From the NCBI GenBank assembly GCA_033807695.1, contig CM066304.1, positions 4,340,001-4,404,000 on the forward strand: a stretch of 64,000 bases of DNA, in the 5' to 3' direction. The DNA comes from Daedaleopsis sinensis (taxonomy: Eukaryota; Basidiomycota; Agaricomycetes; Polyporales; Polyporaceae). Made by a program: the position numbers and the translations under genes. Below are positions 10,031 through 21,322 of the stretch, one piece after another (position 1 is the stretch's first letter; each line of letters starts with the position of its first letter). The notes below the pieces were generated by a model. It worked only from the letters and a program-made list of their open reading frames with translations, was not told the DNA's origin and made no database searches.

Positions 10031-10295
10031 TTACAATCGTCCTATGTTGACTTTGGTTCCGTCACAACGCTAGCGTTCGTCACGGGAGGTGGTGGTAATT
10101 AGATTCGGCCGCGACAATCGTGTAGGATATCTATGTACCGGCCGATGTTGAGTATTTGGTTATGTGAGCACTCAGAACCCTGCAAGAATGATGCATCTGT
10201 CCATGTGCAGTTGAACCCACCCTCGTCAATATAGCGATAGCAGACCGAACTCTTGCAATCACGAATATCAAGTAAGTGTCTCGGCTGTCTACCAA

Positions 10296-13200
10296 TCATA
10301 ATCGTTTTCGCTGCGTATCACCCTTATGTATGAACTCCCAACACGCCTTGCCCGGCTCGACGCCCAGGATCTCCTGCACGTCCTTCATCTCCATCTCGCA
10401 CAGCTCCCGAACGCTCCGCACCCGTCCCATTACATGCTTCACATTCTTCGCAGTGATGCCTGGCAGCGCACGGAGCAGCTCTTCCGCGGCTGCGTTCACG
10501 CCCGCCCCCGCGTCCGGGTCCTCCTCTGCGCCGACGAGCACGGCCTTCGCGGGGTCAGGCTGCGCGGAGAGCGTCTTGAGGTCGTTGAAGATCTCCGCGG
10601 TCGCGTAGGGCGAGGACGACCAGAGGACGCGCACGCGCGGGAAAGTGAGCGTGAGGAGGGAGAGTTTGGACTGGATGGTCTGGGTTGCGCTGGACGCGTT
10701 GTCCGAGCGTGGGTCTCCCTTCTTCCTGGGAGGGTACTTGTTCGTCTTCGCGTAGGACTTGACGTCCGCGACCGCCTGAGACAGTGTTCTCGTGAATACT
10801 TTACTGAGTGGTGTAGACTCAACGACATACCTCAAGCGAGAACGATTTATGCTCCTCGAACTCGATGAGAAGGACCGGTTGCTTGTAGTGTGCGGACATC
10901 AATTCGCACTGCGTGTAGCTACATCGCAAACCGTCAGTACCCCGGCGCCACAAGAGAGATGGAGGGCGACATACAGGCGGCCGCTGTTGAAACTCGATAC
11001 GAGATCCGGGATACTCTTCCGCTCGACGCAGATATCCGGGGTCAAGATGTAGTCGCCAACTGTCAGAGTGACAGGGAGCACGAGGAGCCCTGACGCATGC
11101 AGGAGCGACGGCAGAGACGAGCGGAACTCGCGCATGTCGACGATGACCTGCGGTTCGATTGTGAACGTTCAACGAGTGCGTACATATACACCAGACGAAA
11201 GAGTACTTACCCGTGCAGGCTCAGTGCTCGCCTCCTTCCTGCCGCCTGAGATGCGGGTGCTGATGGTTTTGATGATGGCTTCCCCTGCGGCTGACGTCCG
11301 GTCTTCGTGGATTGGCATGAGCATGGACTAGAAAACGAGATGAGTAAAGCCGGCCAACAACCGTCGTGCCACACACTCACCCCTCGCTCCCTGATCAGCC
11401 GCTCAAACGACTCCTTCTCGCGCCGCAGCCCGGTGAGGTACTTGCCCTCTTCGCAGCTAAGCTTGTACATCATAAAGTAGACGCGCACACCGAGGCCCGG
11501 ATTAGAGTTCCTGTATACCTGCGCAGATTCAAGATGTTTCTGTGAGTGGTTCTTGCATGCGGTTCACTATCCAGGATCGTACCTCTATTCGCCGGATGAA
11601 CTCAAGGTTCGGCTCGTACATGACGATGAACCGCGGCTTGATTTCCTGCAGAACCTGGTCGTCAGAATCGTCCGAGTACGGCCGCACAACGACCGTCTGC
11701 GCGGGTCCGAGGAGCCCGTAGTTGGCGTCGAAATCGTCGTCCATGGTGAACATCTGGAAGTCTTGCGTCATAGACGCTTCGGCCTGGTCGACGCCTCGCG
11801 CAGACAAGCTGCGGCAATGGTCAGCTCTCGTCTCACGAACTGCGACGATATAGGGAAATACCCACAAGGTCGCGATATCATCTGCCTCCTGCTTGATATC
11901 GACCTCGCCCATCGTACCCCGTGGAGTAGCTAGAGCCCCGGAATCCCGCGTGCTCGCGGGAGCAGGAGCGCCGCCTCGTATGCGCCGCCGACTCGCTGCT
12001 CGCTCCTGTTTCTCCCGGTCCTTGCGCTTCAGCGCCTCGCTCAGATTGTCCGCAGCCTTGTCTTTCGGCTGGGGAAGCGCGATCGGACCTCTGCCATCCG
12101 CCTTGCGCTCGGAGAGCTTGCGCTTCCACCAGAGATACAGCTTCAGCTTGTCTTCCATCATGCGCCGCCCTTGGGTACCGCGAGGAGCGTCCGCCTTCAT
12201 GGCCGCCAGGAAGTCCTTGATGTGGCTGCATGTGTGCAGCGAGGAGGCCATGATGAGCACCGTATTCGTCCCTGGAGAGTCTGCGAGACGGGATACTCGT
12301 CAGCACCCCGAAGGAAAGATTACAAAAAACGCACGGGACGAGAGCAGTGGCTCGAGCCGGATCATCTCCTCCTCGATCTCCTGTAAGACGTCTCCCAACA
12401 GCGACCACTTGGGCAGCTCCTCGAGGACAGGCTCCATCCCGTCCGGGAGCCAACGTTTCCTCGGGGTCTCCTTCTGGCCGCTTCCGCTCGCCCGGGTCTG
12501 AGCGATCCCCTCCATCTCGTCCGCGATGGCCCACTCGTAGTCATCGCCTTCTAGATCGATGACCTGGCGCGCGGGTGCGGTCGCAGGCTTCGGGACGGTA
12601 GACATGACGTAGCACCGCCGCTTCGCGTAGAGGAAGATGACGTTCGCCGCGTCCGTGAGCATCCACGGAGACTGGTTCTGTCGCGCATTTCCGGTGTCGT
12701 TCGTTGTGTTGGACGCGATGAGGGTCTCGAGATAGGCGTGGAACGCCAGGGCGTCATATGTCAGGAGATAGCTGTAGGAATTCGTAAGACATCGCGCGAG
12801 GGGAGGGGAGCAGGCACAGATACTTGCGTGAGGAGGCGTCGAAGCGTCGCAAGGTCGCTCACGAGCTGCTTCGTTCGGGGGCCGACTTTGTGCCAGACGG
12901 GATCTAGAATGCGACGAACGATCATGTCAAACGAGCGAAAGTACGCGTTGTCGATGGACAGGTCGTCCAAATCTAACTACGTGAAGATCATCAGGAAATA
13001 GAGAGGAGTTGAGCCTTGACGTTCTCACCATGGTGTTCGCCCGCTTCAGTTCAGATAAAGTCGTCGTCATACATTGTACGATGGCGTGGTGGATCTCAGA
13101 CATGCCCTCGCTCATATCCTGGTGCAGCTCGACTATGTCGGGTGTCTTCCGGTCGAGAGAGTCTTTGATATCTGCGTGGAAACTGCCCTCCGTCAATTGA

Positions 13201-14362
13201 TCTCGTTCATGAACGCACCTTCGCGAGACTTACCGGGGATAGATGTGCACCGTGCGCATCTGCAACTCTTTCAGGATGGTCCGTAAGGGAGACATTCCGC
13301 TCGTGATGAACTCAGGCTGGTCGGAAAAGGCTTTGAGGAAGCCGTTCTTGTTCTTCTCGCGGTAGAGACGGACGATGAAGGCTTCGGCAGACGTTGGCGT
13401 TACTCTTCCTAAGCAATGAGGTGTTGTTCGACGAAGTGTGTCCCATGGCGCGACACGTACCTTTCAGCGTGGAGAATCAAGATACCAGTAATTAAATGGG
13501 TTGGAATGTCCGAGGCAAGCATGTCGACGGTGAAGATCTGAGAAGTGATAGATACGAGCCCACCCTTTTTATATAGATCCTGTCTGGAAAAGCAGAAATG
13601 AGAATGTTGTTTCAAATGCGAACATTGTCCAGACAGCCATCGTGCGATTGTGACTACTACTTCTAGGCAGGCAGGCGGACGACGCTGCGGATAGTTTGCG
13701 GTCTGCATCGGTAAACCCACAGCCACTCTTCACCCGTATCGGTCGCTACGACGCTGGTAGAAAGGCAAGCGTGTGTACAGACAAGAACGGTCGGTAATTG
13801 CTAGACTGAATGTCACAGCTTCGAGAAGCCTCGAGCAGCCGCGGCGGCGGGCCAGCTGGCAAGAGGCAACGTAGAGCTCCCATCTGTCTTTACGAGATTG
13901 ACCAGATGGTTAAGGTACGTCTCCTTTGTCGCCCCCCTCTCTCTGCCTCTGTGGGACGCACCCTAACCGGCTAGACACAAGACAGGAGGATGACGAAACC
14001 ACCCATACATAGGGTTGCCTACGCATTCCTTTGGCGCATTTCCACGGGATGGTATGGAGGTAGGGAGGATTGAGACGAATGTGATTGTCTGCTCACCTAT
14101 CCTTCCTCCCTGTCTCAAACCCAACAATACGCAAACCCGGATTCCTGCAGCCCATCATCCCTAACTCCTCCCCAATCGCAGCCTCTTCCTCCGGCGTAGC
14201 ATTGACGAGGATCACAAGATTATGGGGCGAGTCGTATATCTGAAGCAGTTTGCAGACAATGCGTCGGAGGCCGAGGCCGCGTGCGAGAAGAACGAGCTCC
14301 GATGAGGCAGGGTCGTGGATTTTGTCGAGGACAGACTTGTGGAATGGGAGTAGGACAGACAT
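10296..14362 (-). CDS. rad1: XPF/Rad1-family DNA repair endonuclease (ERCC4)
   Basis: Structure-specific endonuclease subunit that cuts 5' of lesions in nucleotide excision repair with an ERCC1/Rad10 partner. Thirteen exons join in frame to 978 aa: 14362-14097, 13583-13461, 13404-13234, 13182-13029, 12976-12828, 12771-12335, 12280-11866, 11808-11583, 11518-11381, 11327-11211, 11147-10975, 10918-10831 and 10775-10296. The N-terminal degenerate SF2 helicase half begins [16 protein letters not shown] and includes [35 protein letters not shown] and [20 protein letters not shown]. The nuclease core has [18 protein letters not shown] (ERKX3D, E774-D780). The C-terminal helix-hairpin-helix contains [20 protein letters not shown]. 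Intron 5 appears to use a GC donor (AC/GCAAGT at 12827), which restores the conserved [16 protein letters not shown] 14362 is chosen because the next upstream in-frame codon called as a start (14374) is TTG. Length and motif order match full-length family members. Confidence 0.95.
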
Positions 14363-14374
14363 TCGAGATCGCAA

Positions 14375-14988
14375 GCTGAGTTATTTCAGGTAGGATCTGG
14401 TTTGGACATAGCCTTGGAGGGCAAGTATACGTTTCTGATGCATACGAAGCACACTTTAGTCTGCATAGAGAGTCCAGTAACTTCAGCGTGTCGTTAACAA
14501 CTTACCACTGTCTAGAAGCCACAGAGCGTCGAGATCAGAACTTCAGCTTCTTCGACCGTGTGACAACAGCAAGAGGTAGCAGCACAGGAGAGGTAGGAAG
14601 GAAGATAGAGACAACAGCGGGTGCGAAGGCGACGACGAGAACGACGATGCAGTGGGGACTCGAAGTCAAGGTGGTGGTTGCAAACTTCAAGCTTTCAAGA
14701 ATCAATCTGATTCAAAGCAAGTTCCGTGATGTACTTAGGAGGTTGCGCGATTCCCACGCCCGGGCAATGCGGGCCGCCGCGGCCGCGGTAGTACCACCCC
14801 GACAAATCTCTCCTCTGTTCCCTCGCTGACGGTTAACGCGACACGCCTTTGAGTTCTGTTCTATGTATGAAATTGCATTGCCAGTGTACGACTCAGAGCG
14901 ACATTGCTGACTTGTCCGAGTCTAATACCGACAGTGACGCAGTGTCTCGACCACCATTTCGGTTGTGATGTTTGAAATGCACGATGCT
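14375..14988. other. Intergenic, no feature seen
   Basis: About 610 bp between the XPF start and the P450 stop. It contains the XPF promoter and the P450 3' flank. A 113-codon open frame on the plus strand (14488-14829) has no splice, domain or codon support. Confidence 0.6.
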
Positions 14989-17115
14989 CTACTGCTCGTA
15001 AATCAAGCTCTCGGCCTGAGGAAAACGCAACTTCACGCGACATCGACACTCCTCAGGAAACCTGAAGAGAGGCGAGAATGTCAGCACTGACATCCGTACG
15101 AGCAGTCTGCGCACGAGCAACACATACGCAGAGAACAGCCCCGCCACTTTGGGCTCCGCACTGATGACCGTTCCGAACTTGTCCAGAGGCGGCAGCAGCT
15201 CAAACGCGTGTAACGTGAAAGCGACCATGATGAATACTGCAGCTTCGCCGTATGCCTTCCCGGGGCACACCCTGCTTCCAAGTATGTCACACAACACAAG
15301 AGTGGGTATCACCAAGGACGCAGACGTACCTTCGTCCGAAGCCGAACGCGAAATTCGCCGGATCGCGCTGAACGGTGAAGTCGAGCTTTCCGTCGCGAAT
15401 GAACCGGTCTGGGTTGAATCGCAGAGGCTCGGGGTATATCTCTGGATCGTGCAGACACTCCCTGTACATTTCAGGGGGTGTTAATGCTATACCGGACATG
15501 CTCGAAGGAGTACCCACCAGGTCAGCGGGATGAGTGTTGTTCCTTTGGGGATGAAGTACCCTCGGTACTCGAGGTCCTCGCTCGTGTAGTGCGGCACACT
15601 GATCGGTGCGACGTAACGCCATCGTAAGCACTCCTTTACGATAGCAGTGATGTACGGAAGCGAGGCCATATCCGAATGCTTGGGCAGACGTTGGGGGCCG
15701 ACGATGGCGTACAGCTCAGCCTGCGCTTTGCGCTGCACCTCCGGGTTCAACCACATGGCTACGAAGAAGAACTGGAGGGTTGGGAACGTCTACCAAGACG
15801 GCTCGCTCATCAATACGGGCACTAATAGAGCACAGTACACCTACAGTCTCTAGCGAACCTGTCATAGCCGCGGGTGCTCTTATGAGCATCCGGTTCAGGA
15901 ATCAATGTTACGATGTGGGGACTTACCCGCGAAGGCAGTCATGGCAAGATCTTTCGTCATGTCTTCAAGATCTGTAAGTTCTTTCGGGTCCATCCCGTCT
16001 GCATCTCGCAGCATGCGCGCGACCATCGAAGGCGGTGCGCTGTCGTTCTCCTTCATATACCCCAACAGCAGTGATGAGTCGAATAGCTGGCAGAAGAAAA
16101 TCAGACACTCACTACTTGCTGTTTCGTCAGGTCGAAGAGGGCCTGCTTTACCGTCCGAGAGCTCTCGTGCCACACCGCCAACTGCTTCATCTGCTTACCC
16201 ACGATGGGCAGCCAGTGCGGAGCATGCTCTAGGATGGGAATGAACTGGACGAGGAACCTGCCAGGAGTAACAGCTTCTAGTCCCTCGATGGTCTTCTCTA
16301 TCTCGGAAAGATTCTTGTCGTCCGTCTGTGCAACTTCAATGCCGTATACAGTCTCAGCAATAGACGCGGCGAATGCACTACATCATCTTCAGCACCTGCG
16401 AATTTGATACAGAAGGCCTAGACGAGAACAATACTCACTAGCGGATGTGTTCAACGAGATGCTCGGGATCGTTCAGCACTTTCTTCAAGAACATGTGGGC
16501 GTGCTCCCGCTGTGATTCCAACTGCTCGGTGGGGACGGCGGGAGGAAATCGCTGTACGAATTCCTTGCGATGTTGCTTCCACTTCGGCCCATACGACATG
16601 AGCCCGAAACGGAAGCCCTGTCCAGAACTATAGAGAGAATATCTCATCGGCATCGGAAATGTGTACGTCCAAGTATCCAGAAGAACGCAACTTACAGCTC
16701 TATTGTCGGAGATTGCTGTCGATCGGATGTTACTGCCGAACGTTTGTCAAGGAGGTCGAAGATAGCATTCGCGCTGCCGAGTATGACGACACTGTGTCCG
16801 AGAACGGGGACATGTACGACATCCCCTGAGAAATTGCAACCAGACGCGAGGTCAACGAGAATGCAATGGTAGAGTGATTGGGAACTTACCGTAGACCTTG
16901 CAGAGCTCAGCATGCGCATTCCAAACCTGCGGTCGTCGCATGTGTGCGACATTGCCCAGGATCGGCGTGCCCTTGGGTCCGGGAGGTGGGGGGAGCCCAT
17001 GCGACCGATACCGCCATCGTACGGCTGATATAGCGTAGCTGATGAGGACACAGATCGTGACCAGGATCAGAACCGCATTCAAATCGAATGGGGGGGAGGT
17101 CTGGAGCGATCTCAT
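14989..17115 (-). CDS. Cytochrome P450 monooxygenase, intact copy A
   Basis: Haem-thiolate monooxygenase anchored to the ER by an N-terminal membrane helix (residues ~10-30). It resembles basidiomycete P450s often annotated O-methylsterigmatocystin-oxidoreductase-like. Ten exons join in frame to 534 aa: 17115-16890, 16825-16696, 16627-16439, 16377-16113, 16086-15927, 15858-15845, 15789-15518, 15461-15330, 15271-15128 and 15061-14989. Visible landmarks are the proline hinge PPPPGPKGTPILGN, an I-helix AGSLETT region built across a 14-nt microexon, the K-helix ECLRW (ExxR), NPDRF, and the haem loop FGFGRRVCPG with axial Cys465. It ends ESLIYEQ. A near-identical but broken copy lies inverted at 38.6-40.8 kb, and the promoter is also shared (gtttgaagtccgac). 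Substrate cannot be inferred. Confidence 0.93.
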
Positions 17116-19126
17116 GAAGGCGATCATACTGTGCGAAAACGAGGTAGTGGCGAAGGGATGCTGGCACAGTGAATGGCAAGCCACAGTATTATTCGCTGGC
17201 GTATCTCTGGGTACTTGTGCGAAGTCGCGGCTTTTGTAGTCGAGCTCGCGGGTCGGACTTCAAACGTTACTCGCACGTAAGAAGGAGAATGATTTAGCTG
17301 GGGAGATTGAACGCACCGGCCGGGAGGTGAATAATACGCCACACTATCATTGGCACATTCCCCGCTTGAGATTGACCGACTCTTTCCGGAGCGCGCGTCC
17401 GATGTAGCGGCGCACGCCAATGCAGTTCCTAGCTATCTTCTACGAGTCCATCGGTTTGTAAAAAGGCGTTAAGTTGGAGATATACACCTTATTGAGCGAG
17501 GTGAACTTTAAAAGATGGTCGCAGCTGGAGGATGTCTTCCACGAAATAAGTATCAATACAAGTCGGCGTCACAGAGTACGAGGCCACCAAGTGATCGCGA
17601 TTGCGCACAGAGACATGATGCAATGACGCTACTGATCGAACTGGACGAAGTGTGTGGAAAATATTGCAGCTCGATGTTGCTCACCAATTCCTATGGTCGG
17701 TGACGACAGGCTCGGAAGGTATGTACTTAATATGGCACCGTCAAGTCATGACGGTGACGCGTGGGGGGCCAACTTCAAAAGCGGGTAGCAGATTCCTACG
17801 AGTGTGAGGAGCATTGAAAAGATGTCATAGTCCACTGTACTCACCCGGCTCCATCGGTGTAACTGAGACGATGTAAGGGGAAGCCGAGTATGCATACGTT
17901 GTCGGAGGAGGGCCGGTAGCCTTACTGGTACGCGTCAGATACAGCTGGGAAAGCAGTGTGCACCTGGCCGAGATCACAATGACTAGTAGGGCTCAAGCAG
18001 TTGCATGGCGTAGAAGACTCACCTGACGGGACCTAACCGCAGGAACTCTGGGGAGCGGCCAGTGGTCCGACTCGGAGGGTGGGAGGCCCGCCGAAGTCGG
18101 CACTTCACAAATATCGGTGTGCGCGGGGAGACAAGGAGGCCCAGAGCGCGCAGTATAATCCTACATACGGTCGAGCCGTGTAGTTAGCATACGGTAAAAG
18201 ATGTGGCCATATCACGGTGCAAACCTCAGGCTGACCGGGGAGTCCGATCACAAAATCGGAATCGGAGGGCGGGCTCGAGGACCCATTGTGGGTGATTGAA
18301 GGCAACTGGAGCCGCAGCGCGATATGAAGCTCTGAAGAACGGATGGTGGACATAAAGAGAATGTCCCAGATCTATGTTGGGAGTTGCAACTTAACATAAG
18401 CCTGCGAACAAGCGCGCAATAGCGGAGGCGTGCACGGTAGATACATCTTATCTAATCGGATACCGCTGAGCGTTCAGTGTCACGCCGGTAGTGACCGTTC
18501 CTATGTTCAAGTGGTGACTGGAGTCGCTTTATCATCGCTCTCCACCTCCGCCTGCTTTTCTCTCGATGGCCTCTTGGTTTGATCTACACACAGGGCACCG
18601 AGGCGGCTGCAGTAACTGACTTGGACCGTGCTCTACTCATTCGAGCCTGCCCGCGATGTCGATCGCCAACGTACTAGTAAGTAGCCTGAGTCTTGGCAAT
18701 CGCCCAGTCAAAATCACCCAGTCAAGTAACATCGATGACTTCAAGTTGACTCTAGCTCACGCTCTGTTTGCTCTCGTCCCAGGGAGTAGGAGTCTGTGGT
18801 TTACACTAGTTGGCACACTTTCATAGGTGTGTGCTATCTGTTGGGAGCTCTCGTTGCCAGTGGTCTAGTAAATCGCTCGATTACTTCAGTGATGTCTTCA
18901 AAAAGTCGACCCTATCAATATTAATATTCAACGAACCGCAGCATGGACAGCGTGAGATGATATTACTCGACGCTGGGAGATCCAGACGAGTCACAATGAG
19001 TCATATATAACGGGGAACCACCTCAGTGAAGGCAGACATCCTCACCCGCCACTGTCAAGCCTCGGCGTACTTAGCACACTCGCCACCCGAGATCGTCCCA
19101 CTTATCACGCTCTACCACACGCCACC
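17116..19126. other. Intergenic between P450 A and GST1
   Basis: Two kilobases between divergent genes. The first ~150 bp is similar to the promoter of the second P450 copy. TCATATATAA at 19001-19010 is a plausible TATA box for GST1, ~120 bp before its ATG. No convincing ORF, repeat or RNA seen in the rest. Confidence 0.55.
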
Positions 19127-20036
19127 ATGTCGCATGGAAAACAATTCACGCTCTACACACACGTCGGAGGCCCGAACGGCTGGTATGTGCTCCTTCATCG
19201 ATGCACCTCCTCACAGTCACGGTTCACCCCGCACGGTACTGACCCACTGTATCTCATCAGGAAGGTCGCGATCGTGCTCGAAGAGCTCGGCCTGACGTAC
19301 GAGTCCATCTACCTCGACTTCAGCAAGGAGGAGCAGAAGGCGTCCCCGCATGCCGACCTGAACCCGAACGGGCGCATCCCGACGCTCGTCGACCACCAGA
19401 ACGGCGACTTCGCGATCTGGGAGTCGAACGCGATCCTCCTCTACCTCGTCGACAGGTACGACGCCGAGAAGCGGCTCACGGTCACGGACGACAAGGACAA
19501 GTTCACGCTCCTCCAGTGGCTCTTCTTCCAGGCGTCCGGACAAGGGTGAGTCACTTACCTGCGCGCACCCCCGAGCCCACTGGCATCCAGCTCGAACTAG
19601 CACTCACCGTGACCCACACGCGCAGCCCGTACTTCGGCCAGGTGGCGTGGTTCGTGAAGTACCACCCGGAGAAAGTGCCGAGCGCGGTCGAGCGGTACCA
19701 GAAGGAGACGCTCCGGGTGCTCGGTGTGCTCGACGGCGTGCTCGCCAATTCGCCCTCGGGCTTCCTCGTCGGCGGGAAGCCGACGATCGCGGACCTGTCT
19801 TTCTATACGTGGAACCGCGCCGCGATCAGATCGCTCCTCAAGGACATCGCGGATGAGCAGAAGCAGTTCCCTGCGTTCTATGCGTGAGTGTGTCTTGCTT
19901 TTCTCCGCGCGGTGGGGGCGGACGGGATCTGCGAGCTTGCTGACGCGAGGGGATGTCTAGGTGGCAGCAGAAACTCGAAGCCCGTCCTTCGATACAGAAG
20001 TTGGTTGAGGTGCAGGTGGGCCTGCTAAGGAAGTAG
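19127..20036 (+). CDS. Ure2p-like glutathione S-transferase, copy 1
   Basis: Conjugates glutathione to electrophiles or acts as a peroxidase; cytosolic. Four exons (19127-19182, 19261-19545, 19626-19883, 19961-20036) give 224 aa. The N-terminal thioredoxin-like domain has the GGPNGWKVAIVLEELGL motif (Asn stabilises glutathione in Ure2p-type enzymes), NPNGRIPTLVD (cis-Pro) and IWESNAILLYLVDRYD (the E-S pair binds gamma-glutamate). The C-terminal helical domain has PYFGQVAWFVKYHPE, FLVGGKPTIADLSF and WQQKLEARPSIQKL. Exon lengths 56/285/258 are identical in copies 2 and 3, so all come from one ancestor. No frameshift seen. Confidence 0.95.
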
Positions 20037-21091
20037 AGATTTGGGGACGAGAATCACGACAGAAAGAGGGTACTGTACAACGAATGAGCGAATTGATGTA
20101 TGATGCGTATGAACAGGGTGGTTAGAAGACCTGTCGGGATGTGCTGGTGATTTCGCTGAGCTGGTGATTTGGGTTAGCGTGATCGACGAGAATGATATGC
20201 AGTAGCAGATGACTCGTGAGATGTACGAGGCGTACATAGGCGACGCGGCGGGCGGCGAGTGCTAGAAGTAGTGTACTTTATAAGTTCTCAAATGTCAATG
20301 TAGCAGCACTGGAGCAAGGGTAAAGTCCCGAATTCTCCTTCCAACAGTAGTGTTATAGAGGCTAAATAACAGTTTATCACCGTGGCATTAATTAATCGAT
20401 GACTGCACGATGATGCATCCCTTTTCAGGGCGTCGGATGCTCAGGTAGACTGCACCGTCTGGAGTTGATGCGCAAGTTAGTTACATGATTTGCTAACCAG
20501 GAGTGTCGGACGAAAGCCACGTCGCACGATAAACCCGAAGTCCGAAGATTCGGTGGCATTGGAGGATGTCGAACGATGTGCCTTGGGAGACATGAGCGGT
20601 ACCTGAGTCTTATAGGGGACGGAAGGATACGGAATAGGCCAAGTGCGACAAAAATGAACGCCAAGCTAAAACCAAGCGCAAATTCGAGGAGACTGTACTT
20701 AGCGATGCTTATGGCATATATACATGTCTCCTCCAGCGTTATTCGACAAGCTAGAGATAACTTATAAGTATTTGTGAGCTGTCATACCAGCCACAGCCTG
20801 ATTCCACTGAATTTGAAGACCGTGTCTGGACCATCATGAATTTATGAGCGCTTCCGCTGCAATGAAACGCGGTAGTGTCGGGGGTTGTGATCGACGTCTC
20901 GAAAAGGAGACTTAGCCGCCTGCGTCTTCTGACGCTGTCTATGAGATTCTCGTCTTCCACCAACGACCACTACGACTCCTAGAATTCACGAAGGGACTGA
21001 AGCAATGGCGGGGACGAACTGGAACCTCGAATAGTGCGCAAGAATCGGGCGCCCCGCCGGCCGGAGATCGGAGTAAACATTGCTGATGGGT

Positions 21092-21102
21092 TTATCAGAT
21101 AA
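21092..21102. promoter_or_regulatory. Double GATA element TTATCAGATAA upstream of SIT1
   Basis: Contains ATCAGATAA, a match to the (A/G)ATC(T/A)GATAA site bound by fungal iron-responsive GATA repressors (Urbs1/SreA/Fep1 family). It lies ~220 bp before the SIT1 ATG. Regulation is inferred from known biology of siderophore genes. Confidence 0.55.
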
Positions 21103-21124
21103 CGCGGTAGACCAGGGGCGCGGG

Positions 21125-21138
21125 TATCAGATTAGATA
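21125..21138. promoter_or_regulatory. GATA-type element TATCAGATTAGATA upstream of SIT1
   Basis: Differs at one position from the SIT2 promoter word TATCTGATTAGATA (49579-49592), so the element appears conserved between the two paralogous promoters. Confidence 0.5.
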
Positions 21139-21210
21139 CAGCCGGCCGTCTAGATCCACTTAGTCCCTCCTCCCGCCCCTCCTCTCTCTCTTCATCACCT
21201 CCGCCCATGA

Positions 21211-21220
21211 GTATATATAC
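21211..21220 (+). promoter_or_regulatory. TATA box of SIT1
   Basis: GTATATATAC about 105 bp upstream of the SIT1 ATG, a typical fungal core-promoter position. Confidence 0.5.
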
Positions 21221-21322
21221 TCTGCGCATCATGTTTTGCAATTTGCGCCCCTCTTCCGCTCTCTCCCACCTTCTCGCTCGCGTTCGCCGCCGCCCCCGCC
21301 GCTACCTCCCCGCTGACGAGCC

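Larger units (their letters stand above)
20037..21322. other. Intergenic upstream of SIT1
   Basis: About 1.3 kb with no supported gene. The last 250 bp hold the GATA-type elements and TATA box listed separately. The middle is AT-richer and unremarkable. Confidence 0.55.

Noticed and set aside
13589..14096. A missing exon in the ~510-nt first intron of the XPF gene
   Set aside because: Joining exon 1 directly to QDLYKKGGL reproduces the conserved spacing of the family, so no residues are missing.
14488..14829. 113-codon plus-strand frame
   Set aside because: Low-complexity Arg/Thr/Ala, no splice signals or homology; sits in a promoter region.
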